Below are positions 42,691-54,360 of a stretch of DNA of 64,000 nt, piece after piece. The DNA is from Ceratothoa steindachneri. Taxonomy: Eukaryota; Arthropoda; Malacostraca; Isopoda; Cymothoidae. The stretch is taken from the NCBI GenBank assembly GCA_963969495.1, contig OZ018329.1:71823452-71887451 (forward strand). Direction: 5' to 3'. The translations under genes were made by a program, and so were the position numbers. Within the stretch, counting starts at the first letter, position 1; each line of letters starts with the position of its first letter. A model generated the notes under the pieces. It was not told the DNA's origin, made no database searches, and was given only the letters and a program-made list of their open reading frames with translations.

Positions 42691-43681
42691 ATGTCCCTGA
42701 AGCCACGTCTGACAGCTAGAGAGAAGACGCAGATTGTTGCAGGTCTCGCAGAAGGCATATCTGTTGGAGAATTAGCCCAAGAGCTTGGTCGGGATACAAG
42801 AACATTGAAGGCGTATGTGGAAAACCCCTTTTACCAAACCAAAACAAGGTATAGGTGCGAGAAGAAGTGTATCCCAGTGTGACATCCGAAAAATAGACAG
42901 ACAAGTAAGAAAAGACCTCGGTAGCACAACTGCCGCCAGATTTGAAAGTGCTGGAGTTGCTCCTTTGGCTAGAAGCACCCGGTGTAGGATCCTTGAAGAG
43001 ACGGCCAGAAGTGTTAAGTGTATCGCCAGACCCATCCTGAGCAAGAATCACAAAAAGAAGTGTATTGATTGAGCACGGAAGTACATGAAGATCAATTTCC
43101 AAGATGTCCTCTTCACGGATGAGGCCAGAGTTACTTTGGATGGTCCAAAGTTTGGGTACCTCTTGGAGCCTCTCGCCAGCATCGCATTTCGGCGTCAACA
43201 AGGAGGTAGTGGTGTCATGTTTTGGGCGGGAATCATAGAAAATCAACTCTTCTGGCCTTTTCGAGTTCCAGAAGGTGTCAAACTCACTAGTAACTCCTAC
43301 ATTCCTGGAGGAGCATTTTGCAGCATGGTTATATGATCTGCAACTTTCACGTCGACGGCGATTGATTTTTATTCATGATAATGCTCCTTCGCATTCAGCC
43401 AAGGCTACAATTTCGTACCTCACAACTTTGGGAATCACAGGCCAATCACTTATGACCTGGCCCCCTCTTCTCCTGACCTAAGCCATATTAAACAGTTCTG
43501 GTCGATTATGAAGAGGAAAGTGTATGCAGGAGGTATTCAGTTTTCATCGAAGGATGCCCTGTGGGAAAAGGTCAAAACAGTTGCTGGTACCATAACATCT
43601 TCCCAGATTTTTCGGCTAACAGCTTCTGTGGACAAAAGACAGTTTGATGTCATTTTTAAACAAGGAAGTTACGTTTGCAAA
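42691..43681 (+). pseudogene. Tc1/mariner-group transposase remnant
   Basis: MSLKPRLTAREKTQIVAGLA then ELAQELGRDTRTLKAYVENP (first helix-turn-helix), a frameshift near 42845, RRSVSQCDIRKIDRQVRKDL (second HTH-like region), FQDVLFTDEARVTLDGP (first Asp), GGSGVMFWAGI, LIFIHDNAPSHSAKATISYL (second Asp), then a frameshift. In the other frame SPDLSHIKQFWSIMKRKVYA has Lys where the catalytic Glu (IEN) is expected. Ends SYVCK stop near 43681. Inverted repeats were not located. The Glu-to-Lys change and frameshifts make it dead. Confidence 0.8.
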
Positions 43682-43689
43682 TAAAGTAC

Positions 43690-44140
43690 AGCACCAGCAA
43701 TCTTATTGTGTTTGTTTCATATATTTTGCTTCTATTATCTGTAGCCTGGTTTATTATTACAATAAAATGGTAAAATAACGATAATACTTTGTTTCATTAT
43801 CTTAAAAGCCGGCCATCAATAGTCAAGGGTTAAGCTGGAATCGAATATTAAAGTTGTTTTAAAACTCCACTCACCGGATTGGCTCGTTTCCTCTAACGTT
43901 ACGATCAACCAGGCGGAATAAATATGACCCTAAATCCGTTTTCTTTCATTCAGTCGGATTCTGACTCCACATTTCGTTGGTGAAGGAGGAAAGAATATAT
44001 CAAGACGCTCCGAAGAGAGATAAATACAGGACAAATGATCTACCATCTACAAGGTTGAATATAAAAGACAATTAAAGAATAGAAAGTTGCCAAAGGAAAT
44101 TAACTAAGGCGAAAAATACACCATGGTCTTCAACAAAATT

Positions 44141-44143
<3 letters not shown>
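43690..44143. other. Spacer
   Basis: No recognised feature; may contain the right end of the transposon above. Confidence 0.3.

Positions 44144-44203
<60 letters not shown>
44144..44203. repeat. (TA)n microsatellite
   Basis: About 60 bp of alternating A and T, followed by GGAGAGGGAG. Confidence 0.95.
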
Positions 44204-44205
<2 letters not shown>

Positions 44206-44605
44206 AGAGGGAGAATAAAGGAAACAAAGAGAGGTACGAGATTCTTTACTACTGAAGTTTTGCTTCGCAGAAGCTTCCTCAGAATGATAAGAAACAATGG
44301 CAGGAAATTTTGATTTTGAGGAGCTAGGTGGTGAAATGCGTGGTAGGTGTGACAGGGGTGAAGAAGTTCGCTCTCCTCAATCCCACTGAATTAGCTCCCC
44401 TCATCCCACAGACTCGGAGGTCGTAGTAGGGAGAGCTACTAGTAACTCCTCGATTAAGAAATCCAAGACTAGTCTCTCCCAAATCCTCAAATTCGCCCCG
44501 CTTTCTAGAAAGGGACCTGTGTAGGGGTGCAAAAATGTATCAGAAAAAAATTCCTTCTAACTCGATAATATATATAGACGATAAAATTACCAAATAACAA
44601 CGGAC

Positions 44606-44677
44606 TAAGCCGTGGCGTAATTGCTAAGAGCATTGGCTTTTAAATCTACCAGTACCGAGTTCGAAACTCAATAGTCC
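44606..44677 (+). mobile_element. tRNA-like SINE head (second type)
   Basis: Box A TGGCGTAATTGCTAAG at 44612-44627 and box B GAGTTCGAAACTC at 44657-44669. The middle carries CTTTTAA, like a Lys anticodon loop. The acceptor stem does not pair (AAGCCG against ATAGTC), so a functional tRNA is unlikely. It joins copy 2 of the other SINE tail to tail at 44690. Confidence 0.6.
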
Positions 44678-44691
44678 CAAACCTTTTTATT

Positions 44692-44870
44692 GTAGATAGA
44701 TGGAAATAGGAAAAAGGGGCAAAGACAAAATAATAGCGTAGACGAGTTGCGAATAGCTTTTCGCGTCGCTGGACCACTGTTAGCCAGCGGCAAATCCACT
44801 CGGCCATCCTGAGTATCAAAAAAGACTCATTCAAACGAAGCTTTTAAGCCGCCCGCCTGCACTTCTCGTA
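44692..44870 (-). mobile_element. tRNA-derived SINE, copy 2
   Basis: Reverse-strand copy of the 41151-41331 family. Box A here reads TGGCCGAGTGGATTTGCCGC. It begins GTGCAGGCGGGCGGCTTAAA and ends CATCTATCTACA. Confidence 0.85.
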
Positions 44871-44981
44871 CACCATACAAACTCCCTCCTAGAGGCGGAG
44901 CGTATTTTAAAGAAATGAAGAGAGCCCGTTTGGAAATGTTATCCAAGGGCTAACGCTCTCCTCCCTGGTCTGGGCACCATT

Positions 44982-45159
44982 GTAGATAGAGGGGAATAGG
45001 AAAAGGGGCAAAGAAAAAATAATAGCGTAGGCGAGTTGCGAACAGCTTCCCGCGTCGCTGGACCACTGTTAGCCAGCGGCGAATCCAATCGGTCATCCTG
45101 AGTCTCAAAAAAGACTCATTCAAACGAAGCTTTTAAGCCGCTTGCCTGCACTTCTCTAC
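44982..45159 (-). mobile_element. tRNA-derived SINE, copy 3
   Basis: Reverse-strand copy, close to copy 2. Box A region TGACCGATTGGATTCGCCGC; box-B region TGTTCGCAACTCGCC. It ends next to the MITE that follows. Confidence 0.85.
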
Positions 45160-45168
45160 GCTATAATT

Positions 45169-45451
45169 TTAGCCTCTTTCCCGTCACAGAAAACCGTTTC
45201 TATTAATATATTAACAGCATTGACTTAGCCAAAACCCTCTAAAGATGGAAAAAAACTCCAAGACAAATTGGTACGGTTAATGTAGTGACATTATTAGATA
45301 ACTGCTCTAGCGAGAGATCCTTTCCTTCTCGAACTGGAAGACCACATTTATAGAATAGCTAATCTACTAGTCCAATGAAAAACTCGTTTCAACGCTGTTA
45401 ATATATTATATTAATAGAAACGATTTTCTGTGACGGTAAAGAGGCTAACAT
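45169..45451. mobile_element. MITE with ~50-58-bp inverted repeats
   Basis: The left arm 45169-45218 (TTAGCCTCTTTCCCGTCACA...) and right arm 45394-45451, whose reverse complement reads TTAGCCTCTTTACCGTCACA, match apart from a few changes and one small TA-rich indel. No coding capacity; about 283 bp. The superfamily is not determined. Confidence 0.85.
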
Positions 45452-45472
45452 AGAGGGAATAATTTGAAACCA

Positions 45473-45476
<4 letters not shown>

Positions 45477-45534
<58 letters not shown>

Positions 45535-45556
45535 TGTGTGTGTGTGTGTATATGTG
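45477..45556. repeat. (TA)n then (TG)n microsatellite
   Basis: TA units to about 45531, then TG/TA units to 45556. Confidence 0.95.
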
Positions 45557-46830
45557 TAATCCCTTTTATACAAGATCTCCCTTACAGGAACACACATACA
45601 AACACACGCCTTTCGGCATCTGCCTGGAATCGCTTTTCAAAGTCTACTTGTACACAGCTTCGTTTCAAATAAAGGTCAGTCAAAATTCCTCTTCCACTTG
45701 CTCTCTGCAAACAATCCGCACAAGAGAGTAAGTCCTAATTCCTGTTCCTTCTCTCATTTACAAACATCAATTCACATTCAATCATTAGTCGTGTACTTAC
45801 ATAATTACAATTACCTATTTATATACACCTGTAAACACACCATTCTCGTCACGTGCTTTCAAATATTAACTTTCTAAACGCATAACTTGTATTTCATTTC
45901 AACTTAAATCATCTATGTATCCTTCAATATTCTCTGTATAGCATTCAATTTGTATCCCTTAAATATCCTTTCCGGTATTGAATCATTACATTTCCATGAT
46001 ACCTAGGAGAGTTCAAATCCTTGTTATCGTTACGGTACGACCAGTCAAAACCAAAACAACAAAATTTATGTACGTACTTATTATTGCATTTGTTATCTAA
46101 GGCCCAAATCAATCATGCAATAAGTAGAACCTCTACATAAGAACTCCGTAAAGAAGGCTTCATCAATAAAGCCTTCTCCCACTCTTCCAACTTGATAGTG
46201 GTTGATCCAGAATTATAAAGAGTAACTCAGCTGCTCTTCAACAATGGCTGCCTACAAATGTCAATTCACAATGCTATAAATCAGAAGATGGACTTCTAAC
46301 ACAACCCAAGTAAGAAAAAATGAGAAACCAAGTACAATAGATCTATATTACTAAGAATTCATGAACACAGGGTATAAGGTGGACGAAAAGGTTCTCAAAT
46401 CCATTATTCACAGTAATGTCATCCCCACTAATGCAATAAACTAAATTAAATTAGTAATTTATCACAAGGCAAAGAAAACTCACGCTTTCGTGAATAGCTG
46501 CATTCCCGCAACGGGCCACTTCCAGGAATGTAATCTCTTGTACCAATATATATGCAACGTTAGTGACTGTGAACATCGCAATTCCTCGTATATTGGGTTG
46601 ACATCAACAACCCTGTCTCGGCAACTAACAACTAACATCACACCTCCAAGACAGAGCCATTAAACACTAGACTGCGAAGCATCGGACGACCCTCACCCTA
46701 GAAATGCTAAATAGCAAAACAACCATCATTTTACAGGAAAAAGATCGATGACGTCTGCACGTGGATGAAACCGTCACAATATGGAAGTGGTTTTGAGGGA
46801 CTTCGCATCTTTTTTGTTACTTATCTGAAT
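45557..46830. other. Unrecognised region
   Basis: No gene or element assigned except one arm of an inverted repeat at 46366-46399. Confidence 0.3.
46366..46399. repeat. 34-bp inverted repeat, left arm
   Basis: CACAGGGTATAAGGTGGACG continuing through GAAAAGGTTCTCAAA. Matches the reverse complement of 46918-46951 with one mismatch. Confidence 0.9.
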
Positions 46831-46917
46831 TATTTTCTTTCTTTTTAAAAATTTCTGTTGGGCTCTTCGCCTCTTTTTGCATTATTGGACTTTTCTCTCT
46901 TGTTGTTATTTTTTGGC

Positions 46918-46951
46918 TTTGAGAACCTTTTCGTCCACCTTATACCTTGTG
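46918..46951. repeat. 34-bp inverted repeat, right arm
   Basis: TTTGAGAACCTTTTCGTCCA continuing through CCTTATACCTTGTG; partner of 46366-46399, 518 bp apart. Confidence 0.9.
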
Positions 46952-47119
46952 ATTTTGGTTCTTTGTTTTTTATAGTTCAGATTAGGTATACATTTCATTT
47001 TGGTTTTCCAGTGAGCAAATTCTTCCGCTTAGGAATAGGGCCCCCCTGCCGACGTGTAGAGGAAATTCTATATCATGTTATAGTGTTGGGAGTATCCTTT
47101 ATTCTATCTTTTCCCTGGT

Positions 47120-48400
47120 ATTTTACCCTAGCCTCTGGAGTTCCACATTCAACAGCTTCAGCCCCACTTTTGCCGGCAGTTTCGTCTGCCGTATATGGTC
47201 CATCATGTGCGTGCTAGCTATTAGCAGGACAGCTTTGTTCTGCACCATCTTCGTTTGCCTGAGAGAGACAGAGATTGCAGCCTGTGTTACCACTACCGGG
47301 TGCATCAGTGTTGAGCGTACAGTGGCAATCTATAGCTTCTTGATGTTATTAGCACTGAGGCTTTTGAACCTATAGAGTTTTCCAAGCTCTCTTTTGGCTA
47401 GAGAGATTATGTTGTTTATGTGCGTCTTATACCCTTTTGAGGTGATGCACAGACCTAGGACTCTACCCTCGTTGGTATACGGGTAAATTTAGTCGTTAAC
47501 AATAACGTCGTCAAGTTTCTAGAGGTTTACTGGAAGGATCTAGAATTTGCGGCGGTTGGTCTTAATTTTCCACTTCTTTTTGTAATTGTTAATGTTGTCA
47601 ATTTCGGTAGCTGTCTTCCTTGCTTGAACTCCACGTTTTTTTTAAGGAAGTGGGGACGATTTGACTTTGAGTGATGTCATCTGCAAACTACAGACACATC
47701 GCATCCTTCCCTAATAGAGCAAGTAGGTTCAGTGTGTGCACTAGGTCAGCAATGGACTCAGATAGCTACCTTGTGGAACACTCGTCTCGAGTTCGAACTC
47801 AGGTCCTCTGTAGCCTTCGATCGAGATTCGGACTTTGCTATCCATAATGCAATCACAGAGGACCCTTTCCAGGAACAGGTTTAACTGGTCTAAGAACTTT
47901 TATTACAGACCTCTCAGCCAGACCTTACTGAAGGCCTTCTGTACATTTCATATTGCCACCTCTACATATTTCCCTTAAGTTCTGCAGCGCACGAGTGTTT
48001 TTTTTTATTAGAAGGGAGAGGGCTGTATCTCTCCCTCGTTTCTTACGAAACCCGTGCTACTGAGGGTTGTGAGCTTCTAGCTCTGTTATTTGGTCTTGTT
48101 GCTTGTTAGCTAGAAGCTTTTCGTAGATTTTGCCCACGAACTCTAGGATATAGATTAGCCTGTAATTCACGAGTTGATCGCGGGGTTTCTCCTCTTTAGG
48201 TATACAAGTGATTTTGGCCATTTTTAGACCGTCGGGGAAGTAGTGCGTATTCAGGGAAACGTTCTAGATGCTGATGTTTTCCTGAATGATCTGCAGGGAG
48301 AATGCACTAGCAGTCTGATGCTTTTTATTAAATGGATTTTACAATTGCCATGACTTCTTCAGTTGTTATTCGGTGGCCATGGCCCGCCATCTCCCCCCTT
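47120..48400 (-). pseudogene. LINE K reverse transcriptase remnant
   Basis: Reverse-strand pieces: HYFPDGLKMAKITCIPKEEK and NYRLIYILEFVGKIYEKLLA (fingers, 48250-48120), HGFRKKRGRDTALSLLIKKN (48050), a decayed palm, FADDITQSQIVP (motif C, about 47690), and a C-terminal QNKAVLLIASTHMMDHIRQT (47250). Motif A and B are unreadable through stops. Confidence 0.7.
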
Positions 48401-48699
48401 TCGTTAACGAGGGGTTATCGGTGCGTTCGATGTATTATCCGATTAAGATCTTCAATCAGTTGGCCTTCAAATTCCTATCGAACTCCGCATTATCCTCATG
48501 TGTTATTGAGTAGATTTCCTTCCAGAACGTGCGAAACACCTACTCCAGAACCACCGGATCCCCCAAGTAGTCATCGCCCTCCTTAATGCGAGTCTTTTTT
48601 TTTTACTTGGTATGCCTTCTAGTCTTTTAATGTATTACAAGAATTTTTCCTTGCTAACCTCGCTGTATACTCTGGCTATTGGGCTGTCCCAAATCTCAG

Positions 48700-49650
48700 C
48701 CTGTTGGTGAGTATAGCCTGCTTAAGTTCTTCCTTTAGGCGTCGTAGCAGCAAGCTTAGTTCCGGGTTCGTACCTACTCTTCTGATTCTTTTGTACACTT
48801 CCCTATGCTCCATAGCGATCTGATTCATCCCCTCGACCCATCTGGGTTGTGGCGGAGTTTTGTACCCTGTTTTGGATACACACTCGTGGTCAGAAATTTT
48901 GATGAAGGTTATTATCGTTTACAGCTCACCGTCAATCTCTTCTCTGTTTCGCATAGGTCAGCTTGGTTCGTGTTTACTAAGGAGTTTCATGTAGCCCTCT
49001 CACTTGTCTGAAGCATAGCTTTTGCGGAAAATGACCGGAAGCTGAATCAGTGCGAGTGAAATTGTTGTTAAGATCGCTATGTGGTGGCTTGGTACTGTTG
49101 GGCCCGACTTACTATGCTAAATGAATGGGAAGTCGTTGCTTGTAATGATTATGTCGGGCTTTGTTGCCGACTGGAAGTGATATAGGTATGAAAATCAGAC
49201 CGAACCTCTGGGAGTTCTTCCTTCCCATAATCATTTTCCAGTTCTGACCTCTTTCTTTCGAATTACTATAGCCAGCCATTCGGCATCTCACATAGAGGTT
49301 GCCCTATGGGAATGTCATGCTGCGGTGCCCGAACAAGGTGTATAAGTGGTTGATGTGGTTGATATGTTGCCGCTATCATGAGATTACGCACTATTGGGGG
49401 CAGTTCCACGGCCACAAATGACTCATCCACTTCCGGTAAGTGCCTGGACGAGATGTTCCTTTTGAGGGCAACAGCATCAACGTCAAACCTCTCTTAAGAA
49501 TGGTTCTTCATCATCACTTTGTAGTCCGGTATCTTCAGTTGACTAAATCATGGGTCGATGCCGTGCTGCGTAATTAGGATGATGTCGGGGTTGAGCACAC
49601 ATAATATGTTACTATATGCGGTAGCTTTCCCTCCATCCATTTACGTTGAG
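48700..49650 (-). pseudogene. LINE K endonuclease remnant
   Basis: NILCVLNPDIILITQHGIDP (49590; TEHGI expected, catalytic Glu read as Gln), DVDAVALKRNISSRHLPEVD, VAVELPPIVRNLMIAATYQP (49400), then heavily decayed sequence. Confidence 0.6.
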
Positions 49651-49689
49651 CGTCACGATCCTTAGTCTATTGATGAGGTTTTCCATTCT

Positions 49690-50980
49690 GGCTTCTAGCT
49701 TTCCTGTTCTTCCTTTTGTTTAGTATTTTTTGGTCGTAGACCTTCTTTCCCCATTTCTTTTCTTCTTGAATCATCTCGAGGTAAGTTCTTCATATGTGCC
49801 CTCGTAGATAGTCGCATTATGATTATAGAGGGCCTCCTCGATTTTTTCCTCGTCTCACTGTGCGTCGAACTCCCATATATATGTTTCTTCCTGATGCCGG
49901 TAAGGATTTTGGTGGCATCCATGTCTGCTCAGGTGCGAATATTTTGAGATTAATCTTATCTACATCGATCGGCCGTTTGGCTTCCCGCTTTTCTTTATCA
50001 CGACAGCCGCCATTGGCAGTGGCCTCTGGTTCCGAGGAGTCTGAGGTATTTGTGGAATCTGAGGTGTCCGTTGTTTCCACCTTTTTCTTTTGGTTCTTCA
50101 TGGGTTTGGGCGTGTTTGCCCTTTTTGCAGCAGCCTCTCTTTCCTTTCATACTCTAATCCTCGGGTCAGGTATTCTACCTTCATATTTAGGTTTTTGCTC
50201 TTGCTCTTTCGTTTGTTTGTTTTGCTGTACTTTTTGTGCAACGTTTGGATCGGGATCATTTATAGTTGTAGGACATCACCTGATGGAGGGTTGTTTGGGA
50301 ATCACGTCCCGCTCATTCCGTTTTTTGTAAGCATCTGGTTCAGCTCTTTGGCGAACGTTCCTGGCTGTGTCAAATTCCTGATATACGAGTATAAGATGAA
50401 CGTCAGTATTTTTTGTTGAATTTTCATTCTATATTTTAAGGTAGGTCTTCTTTGTTTCCGCTTCAAAGTAGGCCGCCTTCGCCACCTGCGCGTAGGTGGT
50501 GTTGCTCCTTTTTGTTTCTTCTATTTTGTTTTGTTGGATCTTCCTTTTGATGAGCTCTTTATTCAAGGGGCAGGCCATGCCCATTCTTCAATGGCCTTGC
50601 CCGCAATTAGTGTATTACTTATGTGGGATCTTACAATCCTTCCAGTAGTGCCCGGACTCGCTGCATTTGGAACATATTTCCCTTGGTGCTTGACAATCTT
50701 TCGTGGCGTGTAATTCCATTTTGTAACAACAGAAGCAGAATTGAATAGGTGTAAACTCTTCCCTCTCTATCTGCCCTCTGCTGAGTTTGACGTTAAATAG
50801 CAGTAGCCCACATTCTTTCGCTTTTTTGTCCATGGATGCATCTGAAAAACTGACCTTTAAAACATGGGGATAAATCACTATTATCCCGTTTGTTTCGCAA
50901 CTTAATGACTGCTGCCACTTTGGCACATTTTTAGTTCTTCATTATCTCGTGGGAGCCAGAGTGCAAAGAAGGTAGGCCTA
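49690..50980 (-). pseudogene. LINE K ORF1 (gag-like) remnant
   Basis: KVSFSDASMDKKAKECGLLL, then two knuckles: CFCCYKMELHATKDC (C-x2-C-x5-H-x4-C, one residue longer than usual) and CSKCSESGHYWKDC (standard C-x2-C-x4-H-x4-C), typical of LINE nucleic-acid-binding ORF1 proteins. Downstream is an acidic Ser/Thr-rich part, TTDTSDSTNTSDSSEPEATA (50080), and lysine-rich sequence. Frameshifts separate the parts. Confidence 0.75.
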
Positions 50981-50990
50981 TGACACCCAA

Positions 50991-52390
50991 AATGCAGGAT
51001 AGGTAGGCCCAGCGAGGAACCCCCACAAATGGGCGCTCAGTGGATCTATGAAATAGAAATCTTGCGGGACGGAAAGATACTGATGCTTGATAATTAAGGA
51101 AGCCGAACAAATACAGTGATATATGCTTTGATTAGTTGATTTATCGTGAAACTGTCAAACGAAAACTAAACTGTCGTATATTGCTAGGATTTGCCAGCCC
51201 GGTCTAAAAATGTGTACAGCTAGGGTAGGAACGCATATAGATTTGGTAACTCCCCCCAACGTTCAACGAAACGATGAACAAATACGTTTCCGATCATTAG
51301 CTCCGCCCCGCGACTTGGGGAAGAAAAAAAGAGGTCACGCCCCCTGAAGCAAGGGAGTTATAAATAAACAAACGAAAACATTATGAGAGTTAAGTCATTG
51401 GGTCGGATAGACTCAAGTCTTAAGCATCTGTCCTCAAGACTCCTTTTATTATTATCAGCGTCTCGTGGTCCTGCCTCCAGTCTAAACATTAAGTAAGCCT
51501 AAAGAGGTAGGCCTTGTCGCCGGTTATGCGATGTTCTTCTCCAATGAGGTAGGCTCCAGGACTGGTAACCCTCGAAGGATGCAGTGGAAGAAGTTTGGTG
51601 ATATCTCCAGCAAAAATAAAGAGTCCGCCACCTCAATCCCCGGTCGGGTCACCATCGAAAAGCACAATAACATTGAGGACCACAAACTGGTTACCACTTC
51701 GGCCGGACAGTGAAGGTGACAAGACAAAATGGACGCATGGAACCATCAACAATAGGGACGAGGAGGAACGGAGATCGTGAACGTCATCACCACCAAGCCA
51801 CCACAGATACTTTTACCCCATAATTAATGACCCTTTCGCTCGGACAAGAAGAGGGATCGAGACGACCAATGCAGTTGCACTACGAACAACGAACGCTTAG
51901 AGAAGAAGGTTCGCCAACCCCAAGCCTACTCTTAGCCCAAGAAGAAGTAAGTCTGCCACCTCCATCCCTGTCGACATCGTTGAAGCGACCATTAGGATGG
52001 TAAGAAGATCATCACGCTTCTACACACCGGACCTCTGCAGGCAACACTGGTACAAGATAAAGATGAATTCAAGCCATACGTTCGGGTACAGTTTTTTTTA
52101 AAAATAGTAATAACAAGCGTAGTGTTGTGTTCCAGTGACAATCTATTTAACCTTCCAAATTCGGTACTTTTAAAGAGGTAAACAGTAAATGTCCGGTGAT
52201 GTAAAAAAAATATCAGTCCGAATAATTTAAAAATGTACAAAGTCAGTTAATTATTAATGTTAAGTTAACTCCTGTTAACTGTGTATAGTCCGTGTATATA
52301 TTAATTTTAAAGTTGACTCAGTATGCTTAGTCTAAGTCCAGTTAAAAGCCAAGTAATCTGGCACGCACACGCAAGTTTTGTAGCGCTAAT
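50991..52390. other. Unrecognised region
   Basis: Two forward open stretches at 51531-51780 lack known motifs. No long terminal repeats could be paired. Confidence 0.3.
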
Positions 52391-52398
52391 TGTAAGAT

Positions 52399-53000
52399 AG
52401 AATAGGTTCAGGAATGAAACCTTACATATGAGTAACATGTAAACCCTATTTTGCTTGTGACAGGTATGCGAATAATTATGTAAATACAAATAATCTTAAG
52501 GAGGTATTATTTCGATAACTCCTTGTGTGAATAATATTTGTAGAAATAATAATGTATAGCTTTTCCGCATGCTAATAATAAGAATAATAATAAGTACATT
52601 GCTAGCCAGAATAAGTTCACTAATGAAGCCTCACAAATGAGTGTCATGTGAATTATACAAAGGCTTGAAAATCGGTACGCGAATACGAATAATCTAATAA
52701 AAAAGAAATATATAGTGGTATTCATAAAAAAGAATAACTCCTTGAGTGAGTAATATATACATAACTTATTTGTGAAATAACAATGTCAAATAATAATGTT
52801 ATATATGATATATGTATGAGATAATGTATAGCTTGGGTCCATGTAATTTAAAGGCCAAAGGTGCATTGCAAGGCAGAGTAGATTCAACAATAAAGCCTCA
52901 CAAATGAGTATCATGAGAAATCCATTAGGGTTGTAACTGGCACTCCGAATGATTTTGTACACAGCACCTTCCCTGTGAACCCATTTATATGTATAGGATG
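52399..53000. repeat. Three diverged tandem repeats
   Basis: Similar blocks begin at 52399, 52608 and 52875 (AGAATAGGTTCAGGAATGAA, AGAATAAGTTCACTAATGAA, AGAGTAGATTCAACAATAAA), each with CCTyACAwATGAGTxxCATG. GATAACTCCTTGTGTGA / GAATAACTCCTTGAGTGAG follow the first two. Spacing 209 and 267 bp. Confidence 0.8.
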
Positions 53001-53009
53001 TATTATATT

Positions 53010-54205
53010 TGACCATATAGTGTAGTGAGAGGAATTAGCTTGAAAATACTTACATACGATTTATACCGGTATACAATAAAATTCCACCACAGAAGGTAGA
53101 GAACTTTAATAGATCGACATTTTACAATCGTCTCTCGTACCTTATGGCTTCTCTACATGTGGACCAGGAATTGTAATTACGATAGCCTCGGGAGCTACTA
53201 GCAAATGGCTAATGAACCGAGATCGGCTACAAGAAACGCGTTTGTCACTTACTTTTTTTGTCATTCGGTATTAACTTTGCCCTTTCAATATTATTTCAGC
53301 GCTAGAGCAATTTGTTTTTGTTATACCATCTTTATAACTCACCTTTAATATTTTTTAAGACATGCACTACTAGCTATATTAACCTCGCCAACTAAGGTTT
53401 TGTTTTTATTTTGTGACAATTGATTTTACGTTTAAGTAGTCGCCGGAACACGCCACTACGGTTTTCACTTACCAGGGTATCAGGATACCCAACAATTCGT
53501 CATTTTGAAAGATAAAAAAATGAAGAATTCGAGGGTTTTGCCCAGCTGAGTATGAGGTTCAAATCAAAGTATTTCTACAATGTTAGTAGCCTTACACCCT
53601 ATGACCAAAACTTTCTTGCGCTCGTGTTAACAGTTTTTAATTTATGCATTTGGCTTGTCATTTTAATAAGGAATCGCCGTATGCTAAATATTTTTATTTT
53701 TAAAACTTTTGCGCGTAAAAAAAAAACAAAGGTTATTTATATATATACTTATTTCATTACTTTAACTTTCTGAATAAAAGAAAAGGAAAGAGTTGAACTC
53801 AGGTCTCTCATAGCAATTTCCAGTCGGAAATAGGCTCCCAAGTGTCTGATAAGGAATTAGCCCTGAGAAGTATTCAAGTTTTTTTTTTTAATAAGGACTT
53901 AGCTTCGCAGCATACGATTTTTAAATCAACTACTACATAATTGGTCCTAACCCTCGGTTCCTCTCGTACTCAGTGGGGTTAGTATTCACTAGTTATTTAT
54001 TAAACAATGTCGGATAAAACTAACCTCTCTCGCAGTATCGTATATACCAAGCTCACGTTCCCTTTATATGGGTGACAATCCAACACTTGACTCCAAATCT
54101 ACCCAGCAACGGACAGAATGTTCGTTGCTGGGTATTTGTCCGTTGAGATTTTGTGGTCCGTTAAATTCGAAATCCGTTAAATTGAGATCCGTTAAATTGA
54201 GGGCC
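53010..54205. other. Unrecognised region
   Basis: Nothing assigned, apart from a triplet of TCCGTTAAATT units at 54156-54200. A 73-codon forward open stretch at 53552 has no motif. Confidence 0.3.
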
Positions 54206-54208
54206 AAG

Positions 54209-54210
<2 letters not shown>

Positions 54211-54285
<75 letters not shown>
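54211..54285. repeat. (TA)n microsatellite
   Basis: About 75 bp of alternating A and T. Confidence 0.95.
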
Positions 54286-54287
<2 letters not shown>

Positions 54288-54360
54288 AATAATAATTTCA
54301 TCTTGGTTTGGTTATGACTTATGCTTTTTATCAAAGATATTTGTAATAATTATTTTATTA

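Larger units (their letters stand above)
46840..50990 (-). mobile_element. Decayed LINE K with CCHC gag-like ORF1
   Basis: Reverse strand: ORF1 with two zinc knuckles (about 50980-49690), AP endonuclease (about 49650-48700), RT (about 48400-47400) and the C-terminal region to about 46840. All parts are frameshifted. The clade is APE-type; family not assigned. The 34-bp inverted repeat right arm (46918-46951) lies in its 3' part. Confidence 0.75.

Noticed and set aside
44606..44677. A functional tRNA-Lys gene
   Set aside because: Boxes A and B are present, but the acceptor stem does not pair and the block is joined to a SINE.
46858..47217. A forward 119-residue hydrophobic ORF that looks like a membrane protein
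   Set aside because: It is antisense to the C-terminal part of LINE K; the hydrophobicity comes from T-rich codons.
51370..51720. LTR retrotransposon leader and gag
   Set aside because: No paired long terminal repeat, primer-binding site or gag motif could be shown.
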